This document shows, one piece after another, positions 47,253 through 58,730 of a stretch of DNA of 64,000 nucleotides. A model generated the notes under the pieces. It did no database searches, was not told where the DNA came from, and worked only from the letters and a program-made list of their open reading frames with translations. The DNA is from Humulus lupulus (lineage: Eukaryota; Streptophyta; Magnoliopsida; Rosales; Cannabaceae), in assembly GCF_963169125.1 (NCBI RefSeq), contig NC_084796.1, positions 217,768,448-217,832,447 of the forward strand, read 5' to 3'. Numbering within the stretch: the first letter of the stretch is position 1; each line of letters opens with the position of its first letter. The position numbers and the translations under genes were made by a program.

Positions 47253-50200
47253 TTAAGGATCCTCCAAAGTGATGGAGGTCTTTTCGCGGTCGACCTCACC
47301 TCCCCAATAGTGTTTCAGACGCTGCCCATTCACTTTAAATTCCCTTCCGGATTGATCTTCCCGAACTTCAACCGCTCCAATGGGACAAACTTTCACCACG
47401 GTGAATGGGCCCAACTAGCGGGACTTCAACTTGCCAGGAAACAACTTCAAACGCGAGTTGAAGAGTAACACTTTCTGCCCCTTCTCAAAGTCTCGAGCTT
47501 GAATTTTCTGATCATGCCACCTCTTAGTTTTCTCCTTGTACAACTTAACATTTTCATAGGAGAACAACCCCATCTCTTCCCACTCATTTGACTGTAACTT
47601 TCGAGCTTCTCCAGCAGCTTGGAGATCCTTATTCAACTTCTTAGTGGCCCAATATGCCTTATGCTCCAACTCAACCGGCAAATGGAAAGCTTTCCCAAAA
47701 ACCAAACGATACAGTGACATTCCCAAAGGGGTTTTGAAAGTCGTTCTATAGGCCCAAAGAGCATCACCCAATCGCTGAGACCAATCCTTTCTACTAGGAT
47801 TCACCACTTTCTCTAGGATTCCCTTGATATTCCTATTGGATATTTTCTCTTGACCATTTGTTTGAGGGTGGTAGGCTATAGCAATATTGTGTTTCACACT
47901 ATATTTGGCTAACAAAGCTGCCAAAATCTTGTTCACAAAGTGGGTGCCTTCATCACTTATAAGCGGCCTTGGAGTGCCAAAACGGGTGAACACATGCTTA
48001 TGTAGGAACTTCATCACCACCTTGGAATCATTAGTAGGAATTTCGACTGCTTCAACCCACTTAGAGATGTAGTCAACCGCCACCAAGATATATAAATTTC
48101 CAAATGATGGTGGAAATGGCCCCATGAAATCAATTCCCCAAACATCAAACAATTCCACTTCAAGGATGCTATTCACAGACATTTCACTCCTTGTTGAAAT
48201 ATTTCCAACACACTGGCAGCGATCACATCTCTTAGCAAATTCATGAGCATACTTGAAGATAGAACGCCAAAAGTACCCAGATTGAAAAACCTTAGCGACT
48301 GTCCTTTTCCCACCAAAATGCCCACCATAAGGACCTGAATGACAATGCTCTAGTATGCTGGAAACTTTATCCTCAGGCACACAACGCCTCATGATTCGAT
48401 CTGAATATTGCTTGTACAAACAAGGCTCATCCCAGTAATAAAATCTCACATCATGAAAGAATTTCTTGAGCTGCTGCCTATTTAAGTCAGGTGGTTGCAA
48501 ACCACTCACCAAATAGTTGACAAAATCAGCGTACCATGGGGTAGTGACTTGGTTCACAACAAACAATTTCTCATCAGGGAATGTCTCTTTAATAGGCCCT
48601 TCATTTTGCTTTTCACTTCCAGCTTCAAGTCTAGATAAATGGTCAGCTACTTGGTTCTTCATTCCTTTTCTATCCCAAATTTCCAAGTCAAATTCTTGAA
48701 GAAGCAACACCCATCGAATAAGTCTTGGCTTAGCCTCCTTCTTGGCTATTAGATACTTGATCGCTGAATGATCAGTGTAAACCACCACTTTAGTCCCCAC
48801 AAGATAAGCTCTAAACTTGTCAAAAGCAAACACCACCGCCAAAAGCTCTTTCTCGGTGGTGGTATAGTTCAATTGAGCATCGGCTAATGTCTTGCTTGCA
48901 TAATAAATGGAATGAAAGACCTTCTCTTTTTGCTGCCCAAGTACGGCACCCACAACAAAGTCACTAGCATCGCATATCAATTCAAAGGGAAGAGACCAAT
49001 CCGGAGCTACAATGATGGATGCGGTGATAAGAGATTTTTTCAAAGTCACAAATGCTTCTTGACACTCCTTGGTGATCTTAAATGCTCGATTGTGCTCAAG
49101 TAAGGAAAAAAGGGGCTTAGAAATCTTTGAAAAATCTTTTATAAACCTCCTATAGAAGCCTGCGTGCCCCAAAAAGCTTCTAATCCCCTTGACTGTAGTA
49201 GGTGGTGGTAATTTTTCAATGACTTCCAGCTTTGCTCTATCCACTTCTATGCCCTTGTTAGAAATTCTATGGCCCAACATAATGCCTTCTTGAACCATGA
49301 AATGGCATTTTTCCCAATTGAGTACCAAGTCCGTTACTACACATCTCGCCAAAACTTTCTCCAAGTTAGAAACAAGTGTCAAAGGACTCACCAAATACTG
49401 AAAAATCGTCCATGAAGACTTCAAGAGACTTTTCCACCATATCTGAAAATATCGCCATCATACAACGTGGGAAAGTGGCGGGAGCGTTGCACAGCCCAAA
49501 CGACATCCTTCTAAAGGCAAAGGTGCCATAAGGACAAGTAAAGGTAGTCTTCTCTTGGTCTTCTGGCGTGATGGAAATCTAATTATAACCTGAATACCCA
49601 TCAAGGAAACAATAAAACTCCTTTCCCGCCAACCGATGAAGCATTTGATCAATGAATGGCAGCGGGAAGTAGTCTTTCTGAGTAGCCTTATCCAGCTTCC
49701 GATAGTCCATACAAACCCGCCACCCCGTCACTTGTCTTGTGGAAATCAACTCATTGTTTTCATTAGCCACCACCGTGACTCCACCTTTCTTAGGAACACA
49801 CTGAATTGGGCTGACCCAGGAACTATCTGAAATTGGGTAAACAATTCCATAATCAAGCCACTTAATTATCTCTTTTCTAACCACTTCCTTCATGATAGGA
49901 TAAAGCCTTCCCTGCTGCTCAACAGAATTATTACAACAATCCTCCAACGTAATTTTATGCATACAAAATGAAGGTCTTACCCTTAATATCCGCCATGGTT
50001 CAACCAATGGCCCTTGTATATTTCTTCAAAATAGCCAGCAACAAACTCTCTTTTTCAGCTCCTAACATGGCTGAAATAATCACAGGCAAAGTCTCATTAT
50101 CTATCAAATAAGCATACTTCAAGTGACTAGGCAAAGGCTTCAACTCTAATTTTGGTGGGTCTTGAATAGTGGGCTTAGGAGGCTTAAAATTCCCTTCCGA

Positions 50201-50434
50201 CAAGTTCAATGACTCAAAAGGCCTCCTAAATTTAGCAAAGGGATGCTTTGACTCCACCCATGTAACTTGGCTTTCTTCCTCTTCACTTAAGTCTTCAAGT
50301 GACCACACCCCCACTCCATCTTTAAAAGCTTCCTTGTGGAATTTTCCAGCGAAAATTGACTCTAGTACACTTAGCCTAGAGCACTCATCAATCTCATCTG
50401 GAAACTTCATAGCGTTGAACACATTGAAAGTCAC
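47253..50434 (-). pseudogene. pol: Athila pol: RT, RNase H, integrase
   Basis: RT begins near 50000-50434 (LELKPLPSHLKYAYL). Then come WVSPIQCVPKKGG, CMDYRKLDKATQKDYFPLPF, FLDGYSGYN and the catalytic FMDD (about 49405). RNase H has [16 protein letters not shown] and [11 protein letters not shown]. Integrase has the HHCC finger ([13 protein letters not shown] ... CDRCQCVGN) and the DDE core ([29 protein letters not shown]). Sequence style and order are Athila. Breaks: TAG after SGYN at 49579, a frameshift at about 49400 after FMDD, a frameshift at about 50005 plus a Trp-to-stop there, and TAG at 47415. The reading continues 54 codons past the last one to TAA at 47253-47255. The block 47415-49424 (669 codons) is intact. 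Confidence 0.95.
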
Positions 50435-51292
50435 TTATTGGTCATTCACCCTCATAGTAAGCTCCCTTTTTTGTACATCAATCAAGGTCCTCCTGGTAGC
50501 TAGAAATGGCCTACCCAAGATAATAGGAACATCTCTATCCGCTTCATAATTAAGAATGATGAAATCAGCCGGAAAAATGAATTTATCAACTTGCACGAGT
50601 ACATCTTCAATTTTTCCTTCCGGGTGTGCCATAGAACGATCCACTAATTGCAAATTTAATGTGGTTGGTCTTGCTTCTCCAATCCCCAACTTCTTGAAAA
50701 TCGACGTGGGCATCAAATTGATACTAGCCCCCAAGTCACAAAGTGCTCTACCAACATCTCTACCACCAATAGAACAAGAAATTGTGAAGCTACTTGGGTC
50801 TTTCAATTTAGGAGGAATTTTATTCTTCAATATAGCACTACAACCTTCAGTCAAAGCCACCGTTTCAAATTCTCCAAGCCTCCTCTTCTTAGTTAAAATA
50901 ACCTTCAAAAACTTCACATAGTTGGGAATTTGCTCCAAAGCTTCCACCGACGGTATATTGATGTGAAGTTGTTTCAAAACATCTAAAAATATCCAAAATT
51001 GACCATCTTTTTGCTTCTTTTGAAAGCGCTGAGGAAATGGTGGAGGTGGCTTGCTCATAAGGTTCTTTGTAGCATTTTGAGGAATTGCTGCAGCAATTGC
51101 ATCAAGATCAGCATTTAAAATTTTTGAATTCACATCTTTGTCTCCTTTGTCCACACTACTTTGGATTGAAGTGGGCTCACTGTTTCTCTCACAATTCTTC
51201 TCAGTCAATTCTACATTTTTTCCACTCCTCAAGGTAACCGCCTTGCAATGCTTCTTACCATCTTTCCTTGGATTTTTGATATCACTAGGCAA
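50435..51292 (-). pseudogene. Athila protease region
   Basis: A Lys-rich segment precedes the aspartic protease domain at about 50440-50800 (GRALCDLGASINLMPTSIF, IILGRPFLATRR). The active site reads CDLGAS, the usual form for Athila. It is in frame with the gag fragment upstream (two stops between, near 51300-51330) and with the start of the RT segment downstream (a TAA at 50435 after MRVNDQ). Confidence 0.9.
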
Positions 51293-52027
51293 GGTGCCTT
51301 ATGGTCTATTCCTTAGCTCATTAGCTAGCTACCCCAATTGAATCTCTAGGTTCCTCAACGATGCCATTTGGCTCTGAATCACAGTATCATTCTTGGACAT
51401 ATATTCTTTCATTAAACTCTCTAAAGAGTTTGATTGAGACACTTGAGGAGGAGGTGGTTGAGCTCTTGGTTGTTGTTGAGAAAACCTCAATGGATATGTA
51501 GGCTTGTTTTGTATTGGTGCTCCGCTTGAACTAGCTCCTTGACCCCCCCCCCCCCCCCCAAATGAGAAGTTTGGATGGTTGGCATTTTGATTCCCCACAT
51601 AACAAACCGAAGTGGGATTTGAAGGAAAACTCTCAAATGGGTGCCCATCTCCACAATAAACACAAGATACATCAGCAACTTGTCCCATAGCAGCTGGTTG
51701 TATCATTCCCCCCAGACTCATGTTCTTGAGAAGGTTAGTCATTGAAGAAACTTTAGCAATCAAAGTTGTCAATGCATCCACTTCAAGTATACCAACCACT
51801 TTTCGACTTGTTGAGGCTCTAGCATTGGACCATTGAGAATTGTTGCTAACTATCCTCTCCAAAATCTCATAGGCTTCATTGTAGGACTTAGAGAGAATAG
51901 CCCCCATTAGCTAAAGCATTTAACACCATGCGAGTGGAAGAATTGAGCCCATTGTAGAAAGTTTCCATTTGGATACGGAATCCCATGGTGTGGGAATTTC
52001 CTCAATAACTCCTTGAATCTCTCCCTA
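51293..52027 (-). pseudogene. gag: Athila gag, C-terminal half
   Basis: Reads SKSYNEAYEILERIVSNNSQ, a Cys/His motif (CVYCGDGHPFESF) at about 51640-51680, then a Gly/Pro/Gln-rich tail. The piece 51329-51907 is open. Upstream to 52027 the reading continues as degenerate gag core (ERFKELLRK, FFHSHGV) and stops abruptly at the junction with a Tat LTR fragment, so the first half of gag is missing. A run of 18 C (18 G on the coding strand) at 51543-51560 encodes six glycines. Confidence 0.9.
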
Positions 52028-52633
52028 GTACACACACAATTTTACGTGGTTTAGTGGATAAAATCCACCTAGTCCACGAGACAATATTATTGCTCTCTCA
52101 CAATTTCTGCAGAGTTCCAGTATTACAAAAAGGTTGTCCCTTTTCCTGTCCAGTATCCATGATATTTAAAGTGGAATTTCCTGGACAGGTTTGGATAACC
52201 GTGTGCATATATATGGTATGCATTTAATACACATAATTTTCATTTACATAGGGATATGATTTCCTAACAGAATATACTCCTGTTATCTCGGACAATAAAC
52301 AATAAATGTGTAATACAGTCTGGGCATTAATAAGCATATAAAGTGCCTCCGAGTCTCTCGGGATCTTTCAGTATGCATCGTGATCAGGTTTACATGAGTT
52401 GAATATATTCAGAGCGCTCTAAAGGGGATCCGACCACTACGTGTCTCGAACTGGACTGTCATCCTAAGAGGGGACCTGCTAATTACCTGAATGTCATGTT
52501 GCTAAGCCCTAACTCGAGCTACTCACATCATCATTAGCTAGATGTTCTACTCATATGCTTTTTCCATATATTCATCTACCAACTGTACGCCTAGTTGAGT
52601 GATTAAACTCGTGCTAATTTTTAGGGTACAACA
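52028..52633 (-). repeat. Truncated second copy of the Tat-A 5' LTR
   Basis: Collinear with 27515-28118 and lacking the first 95 bases of that repeat. About 16 differences in the first 245 bases by hand count. The right end (GGTACAACA, then ATGGCAACCC) is exactly as at 28118, so the Tat-A/X junction was copied too. Confidence 0.92.
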
Positions 52634-53119
52634 ATGGCAACCCAACTCCAAACTTGTGAACATCAAGGGCAAGAGTTCAATGGGTAAGAACAAGTTATTG
52701 GGTGAATAGTTTCAACACTAACAAAGTCACGAGTTCCATCCAAGGATGGTTAGTGTTGGTTTCTACCGAGTAAGGATTATGCCTAAGGCTTTTAATAAAG
52801 TTCAGTTGTGTGCAACAAGCATCTCTAAAGGTAGCAAAGATGATTTAAGAACTTCACCTATGTGAACTTTGAGGTGGCGCCAAGTGGGGGAATGTTGAGA
52901 TTGGTTAAATATAATGGTTAAGATGTTTACACGTTGAGGTGCAAAACACTTAACGGTTTTCACTTAAAGAGAATTGAAAAACATGAGATTGTGTAAATGG
53001 CATCTAAAAGTAAATTTTGTGGGTCTAAAGTGATACAATGAGGTATATAAACATTCCCAAAAATTTGGTAGCATTTGGAGCAATTTTAGGACCATTGGAA
53101 GGGTCGAAAGTTAGAGAGG
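52634..53119 (+). repeat. Second copy of the element X flank, ending in AGAGG
   Basis: 486 bases, collinear with 28119-28604, including the purine tract and the LTR start at the same offsets. Confidence 0.93.
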
Positions 53120-54265
53120 TGTTGTGATAAATTAATATTTGATATTAAATACGCAACTGCGTGTAGTCACACAAGTAATATAAAGATAAGTAGATCGTCT
53201 TCACAGGGATTGCAAAAATAGAAAAATAAGCAAAACAATTACTAAACAACTTAAAAGTACTAAAAATCAAATGGGTTGTTTTTAGGCTAAACAAAATATT
53301 AAAGAGAGGGAAATACTGAAATTAAAACTGAACTAAACAAGAAAATTGAAAGAAATATATGGATTGTAAAATTGACTTCAATTATTGATTCCCCCTATAT
53401 TAATCATCCTGGACAGATTGCGGCAGCAATATTCTAGCAAAACTTCCAAGTTAACAAGAATTCATTAAACATTCATAAAAATTTCTCAAATTTTATGACA
53501 ATAATTCTTCTACCTAATTAAACATATTCCTATGCCAAAACAGATTTAAGAATGCAAATATTACACAAGGCAAATAACACATTCCTATGTTACTTACTAA
53601 CATAATCTAACCTAGATTGTGACTTGTGTCATCCATGTTCATCCCATTACATTTAACCTTTCCAGCATTAAACATAATTAAATATCTTGCCATTGCTGGC
53701 CAAACAATAACAAGAAATTAATATAAGCACACTTGAATGAACAAGAGAGATTTTACTAAAATAAAGTGCAAGAAATTACTAGACTATAACATAGGGCTCA
53801 TCAAATGTAATGGGATGAACTTGGATGACACTAAAAATGTGAGTCTCCTCCTTTCTTTTGTCATTTTCTCCCAATTTTTTACTCATGATTTCTGTACTTG
53901 CCACCTCAACCACTATTCCAACTCACCCATTGACCTGCCATGTGCTCTAGGTGCCCAAAAACTGTCTGATCAAAATGCTTCAGCAAAATCTGATTTGCTG
54001 CAACAAAACCTGATAATTCAGCCATCAAAAATTAAATTTAGATAGTTTCATATGTTAGTTCATTCTTTGTACAAATATCTTTTCATGAAACTATTATCTT
54101 CAACCCATTGGCTATTAAAAACTACAAAAATAACTACACTTAACCAAGATCACAAAAACATCAAGGTTAGCTACAAAAGTTAAAAATAAACTAACATCAC
54201 CCAAGATTTTTTCACAATTATAAGCTCAAAAGCACATGAAATAACTGTCTATTCAAGAGTTATCA
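53120..54265 (-). repeat. Athila LTR, right copy (solo-like)
   Basis: TGTTGTGATAA to TTATCA. It is flanked by AGAGG on both sides (53115-53119 and 54266-54270), the signature of a complete or solo LTR insertion. Relative to 28605-30070 it lacks about 310 bases near 53804 and carries a 27-base insert that is an inverted copy of 53626-53652. The terminal CA repeat is two bases shorter. Confidence 0.9.
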
Positions 54266-54270
54266 AGAGG

Positions 54271-55477
54271 GTGGCGATGCATCACCCCCTAAGTGGTGTA
54301 GCATCGCCAAAAATGCGAAGGGCTTCAAATGCCCTAGCATCGCTTGGGTAGTCTTTTAGGGTCGTACAGTTTACGTAAAATGCTCTAAATGATGTGTTTT
54401 AAATGCTCTAATCGTATTGGTTAGACTGATGATGATGCCTACACTATATATATATGGGTTATTAGAGTTGAAAACTTTGATCACACTTTCCAACTCTCTA
54501 TCTAACCCCATTCTCTCTCTAGCTTTCTATGACCAAGGTTTTTTGGGGGGAGAGTGAGATAACACCACCTCAAGAAATAAAATCTACACAAAATTTTGAT
54601 TGACAAAGACTTAAAATAGATTGATAAAGAACATGCAATCCCAAGTAGAACAATGGTGTTCTTCAACTTTGATGAAGCTTCAAAACTCTAGGCAAGACCA
54701 CCACTTTGAGCAAACCAAACACAAATCAAAGCTTATACATGATGCAAAATGTTGTCCTAATACTCTATTTTCCAGCCACCATTGATGCTTGAAACCTTCT
54801 CTTGAGGAAATGAGGATTGAGAATGAAAAAGCCTTCAACTCTCATAATCAAGCACTTTCTTGGAGATTTCTTGGAGAAAACTTGAAATTCTTGGAGCTAG
54901 ATAGAGAGAGGGTAGAGAGAGATTGGAGAGAGTTATCAAGTCTTCCATAACACTATTTTGACCCTTATATAGAGTAGGCACTGTCATTAGGTCTAACCGA
55001 TATGATTAGACTTGAAAAAGACGTCACTAAGAGCATTTTACAATATTTCACGTAATTAGGTAGTAGTTGCATGTTAGGGTTTCTTGAAACCCTAGGTTTC
55101 AGGCGATGTCTCACCTCTTGGGTCGCGACGTATCGCCACCCTCTCTGACTTTGGACACTTCCAATGGTCCTAAAAATGCTCTAAATGCTAGCAAACATTT
55201 TGGGAACCCTTAGATACTCTCATGTATCATTTTGGATTTCATGAAGATTCAAATATGGCACACACAACCGATATATCGCCTGCCCTATTTTGTTGAGGAT
55301 CTATGGTTTCGATCATGCAAAGTCGACTTGCTTTTCCATATCAGCATAGGCGATATATCGTCCCCAATAGTTGCAATATATCGGCTTACACTTATGTACT
55401 AAACCACGTTTTTACACGTTTTAAGCACACTCAAAGCTGTTTAGACCACTTTGACTGATTAATACAAGATCCTAACA
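54271..55477. repeat. Inverted LTR-derived arms (remaining X LTR and a reverse-oriented relative)
   Basis: 54271-about 54545 continues the X LTR on the plus strand (CpG-rich cassette, TATATATA-type promoter region, pyrimidine-rich start region). From about 54546 to 55477 a related LTR runs on the minus strand with the same landmarks in reverse: GACCATTGGAAG, GAGAGGGTGGCGAT, CTATATAAGG, CTCTCTC tracts. The two arms form a large imperfect inverted repeat around about 54550-54870. No gene is seen; the longest open frames are short. Confidence 0.7.
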
Positions 55478-56184
55478 TCTAAAGGAAGGTTCTATACTTC
55501 CTAGGCTTATCTTTGATTATTTTTATTCATCTAAAATTCTTAAATCCTTAATAAATATGCATGTGACAAACGTCACATTCTTAATTATTCTATTTAAATC
55601 TTAGGCTATAATAAATAATATTTCTAGGACCAACTACAATAAGTAAACCTTATGATAAAATTAATATTTCTAAACTATAGGCTAAAATTATAAAATTCAT
55701 AACTATCTCTACTAGTTTCCATATGATTTCCAGCTTGGACAAATATCAAGAAAATTAAAATACTACAGCATAAGATAATATTATCTAACTAAGTAAAATT
55801 TTGAAGCACTACATGTATATATGTATACTAGATACAAGCAACGTGCAATATGCACGTTTTCTTAGTTTTATTTATAGAATTTATTGATTATTTTTATTAA
55901 ATTTATATTAATGCCATACAAATTTTGAAATAAATATATTATTTTAATTAAATAATTTATTTATTTTTGTTTAAGTTTATGTTTGTTGTGACAACAAGAT
56001 ATTTTTATATTACATGTTTAATGTAATATTAAATATTATACATAGATTTTGAATTTAAGTTTCTTACTAGTTTTTAAAAAAATAAAAAATTGTTGCTAAT
56101 TCACAATAGATTATATTATATGTTTAATATGATATTATTCTAAAATAAGTGAGTTTAAGTTTAATTAAATTTTATTTAAGTTAT
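55478..56184. other. AT-rich DNA with a possible Helitron 3' end
   Basis: No gene. On the minus strand a perfect 8-bp-stem hairpin (AACGTGCA/TGCACGTT, 55840-55858) lies 8 bases before CTAG (55828-55831) followed by T, the layout of a Helitron 3' terminus. The part nearest 55478-55700 resembles the LTR at about 56940-57180 in reverse orientation. Evidence is structural only. Confidence 0.4.
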
Positions 56185-56820
56185 CACTACAAAAAAATTG
56201 ATATTTAATGACTCTCTATAATGACTTACACCAATGATGTAAGTTATTAAAAGTCTTCAGGGATATTTAAAGTCTAGAGGTGTAAGTCATTAAAAGTTTT
56301 TGTTGATGACTAACTAGGTAAGTCATCAAAAGTGGTGGGAGATGTTATACTTAAAAAAATGATATAATTTTTTTTAAATATCAGAAATTGGGCCGAATAT
56401 ATATAAGGGAAGACTTCTAACGTCTCCCTTGGGAAGACGTGCCTAGCCTCTAACTTCTCCCCTGGGAAGACGTGCCACATCAGACGTCTCCCAAGGGGAG
56501 ACTTTAGAGGCTAGGCACGTCTTACCAGGGGAGATGTTAGAGGCCTCCCCTACTATATTACTTAGCCCTTTTTCTTCTTCTTCTTCCCCGAGAGCATACG
56601 CACGAAACAGAGAGGCGGAGATGAGGCGATTTCTAGGGTCTTCTTTGACGATTTTGGCCAATTTTAGGCCATAAATTCCATTTGAGGTATGCTTTTATCA
56701 TTTATAAGTGTTGTATAATAGTCAGAATATTTTTTATGCTTATTTTCTCTAAATATTAAAGGATTGATATTGGATTTTAGGATTTATGATAGTTGCGGTT
56801 TTGGGTTATTTTTTGTAGAG
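56185..56820. mobile_element. Possible non-autonomous CACTA-type element with palindromic array
   Basis: CACTACAAAAAAATTG at 56185 is the terminal motif of CACTA (En/Spm) elements and is followed by GTAAGTCATTAAAAG subterminal repeats. ATTTTTTGTAGAG at 56808-56820 could be a decayed opposite end (GTAGAG instead of GTAGTG), but no 3-base target duplication is evident. Between them, 56418-56545 holds alternating direct and inverted copies of an AAGACGTGCCTAGCCTCTAA-like unit. No transposase is coded. Confidence 0.45.
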
Positions 56821-58730
56821 TCCAAGAACTTTACTTAGCTAGTTAGATAGTAGTATTATAGTATTTATAGCATTATCTTTGTTACTTTGGATTTTTGGTT
56901 CAGACCGGGAGTTATTTGGACACTCATAGTAGTACTTATAGATTTTCTAAGTTTAACCTATAGTTTAAGAATATTAAGTATAACCTAAGGTTTGATTAAT
57001 GTGTCTGATATTAAGGAATATATTATTATATTATAAGGTTTAGACATCAACCAATAGGATTTTAAGCACATGTTTTGAATGGTAATTAAGGATTAAGTAT
57101 TTTTGAGGATTAAATTAAATAAGGGTAAAAGTTTGAATGTATAGGGTCAGTCAGCAGCTTTGAGCACGTTGAGGGCTTAGTCAAGGCTGTTTAGTCCATT
57201 CAAACTTAGCTAAAAATGTGTAAACTCGTGTTTAAATATTCTGCGTATGCCGATATATCGCAGCTATAGGGGGCGATATGTCGCAGCACGTAGATACGGA
57301 AAACACGAATCGATGCACGGTCGCCTCGGGAACAAAGGTCCAGGCGATATATCGCCTATAGGGGGCGATATATCGCCTCCACCAGCATGTTTTCAAATTC
57401 ATTTGAATTCTTTTCCCTTCAGCCATTCAAACGCCTTCAACAGTCCAGCATCTTCTGAACGAGTCTTCAGCCTCTGCTGAACGATTATTCAAATGATTTT
57501 CACTTAAAAAGCCATTATTTTTATTCAAGTAAAATCAAGATATTTTCATTCCCAAACTCTATAAATAGGACCTAGTACCCAGCCATTATTCACCATTTGC
57601 TCTAAGTTCAGAGGCTGCTAGTGTTAAGTGAGTGAGAGAGTGTAAACACTTGGTTTGGGGAAAAACTATAAGCTTAAACATCATAAGCTTATCAAACACT
57701 TGGGAAGTAAGTGAGTGCTATAGTATTTCGGTGGATGTTAGATTGATCTTGCAATCTTTGAGGTAAACCCAAAACTCTAGTCCTTTCTGTGTTCTATGTT
57801 ATTTCTTTCTCAAAACCTTCTACTCAGTCCCCTAACCTTATTCTTATTTTTGGTTAGGGAATCCAAGTTCTTAAGCACTTAGTGGTGGTAAGCATATTTT
57901 CGTTTAATGGTTTAGTCTTCCTATTCTCTTTCATTTCATCTCCTTTCTTTAGACTCACCCTTGTTCATTGTGGTTTTAGGAGTGTTCCAAAAGTCCTAAC
58001 TCAGTCCATTTTATCCCGGTAACTTTGGTAAGGAAATAGGCTAGAATCAACATGTTATGTGATTACGTTATCTATATGTTTTATGTTATTAAAAGTGTTA
58101 TGATATATGTGTATGTTTGTAGGCTTGGGCATATGACCCATATGACTAACAAGACCCCAAATGGGTTATGGGCATATGACCTACTTAGCTAGTAGGACCC
58201 CATTAACCCCATGGGCATATGCTTGTTTAGCCTATGGGACCCCAAGTAATAATGGCCATTATAATAAGTGTATGTTATATGTATTGTGTTAAGTCCTTAT
58301 GTTTTCTTATGAAATTATGTATGTGACTTTGTGTTAGATTTTCCTTACTGGGCATTAGGCTCACTCCTTTCTGTTTATGTGCAGGAAAATAAGTTTAGAG
58401 GTGGTAAGATTCGTGACGCTTAGAGGATGTGTATCGATGGTGAATGGAGTCAAGGGGCCGAGCGTTATTCGATTCGAGGATGTAGTCTCATTTTATGTTT
58501 TTATGGTTTTATGTGTATTTTCCGCTCCAATTATGTAATGTCTTTTATTTAAAATCATCTTTTGTTTTTAAAGACAATGGGATCCCATATCCTTATTAGA
58601 ATTTTATTTATTTGTAAGTAACTCTTATTTTACAAGTTACTAAATAAAATTGTGGTATTTTCGTAAAAATGTAAGTTTATGTATAGTTTTTGTTAATGAT
58701 CCAAATAGTCTAGATTAGTGGGTCATTACA
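56821..58730 (+). repeat. Chromovirus-type LTR remnant, 5' boundary uncertain
   Basis: The right end GGGTCATTACA (58730), the GGCATTAGGCTCACTC ... GTGCAGG block at about 58350-58390, and the GGGATCCCATATCC tract at about 58580 match the layout of the Tekay-type LTRs. A TATA box lies at 57560-57567 (TATAAATA), and GGCGATATATCGCC palindromes at about 57247-57385. The expected TGTAATGACC start is not found, so the left part is missing or diverged. No internal coding region adjoins, so it is probably a solo LTR. Confidence 0.65.

Larger units (their letters stand above)
28605..54265 (-). mobile_element. Athila-type Ty3/gypsy element, rearranged at its 5' end, with three nested insertions
   Basis: Minus strand: 3' LTR 28605-30070, 3' region, plant-transposon-protein ORF (44154-45691), pol, protease and gag (to 52027), then a duplicated block with an Athila LTR at 53120-54265. 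The target AGAGG precedes the left LTR and follows the right LTR. Nested inside are Tat-B (30591-38828), a copia solo LTR (39329-43591) and, within that, a Tekay-type solo LTR (41162-43553). The N-terminal gag and the leader are missing at the 52027/52028 junction. Confidence 0.88.

Noticed and set aside
56185..56820. Firm call of a complete CACTA element
   Set aside because: The right end has GTAGAG instead of GTAGTG and no 3-base duplication is seen, so it stays a possibility only.
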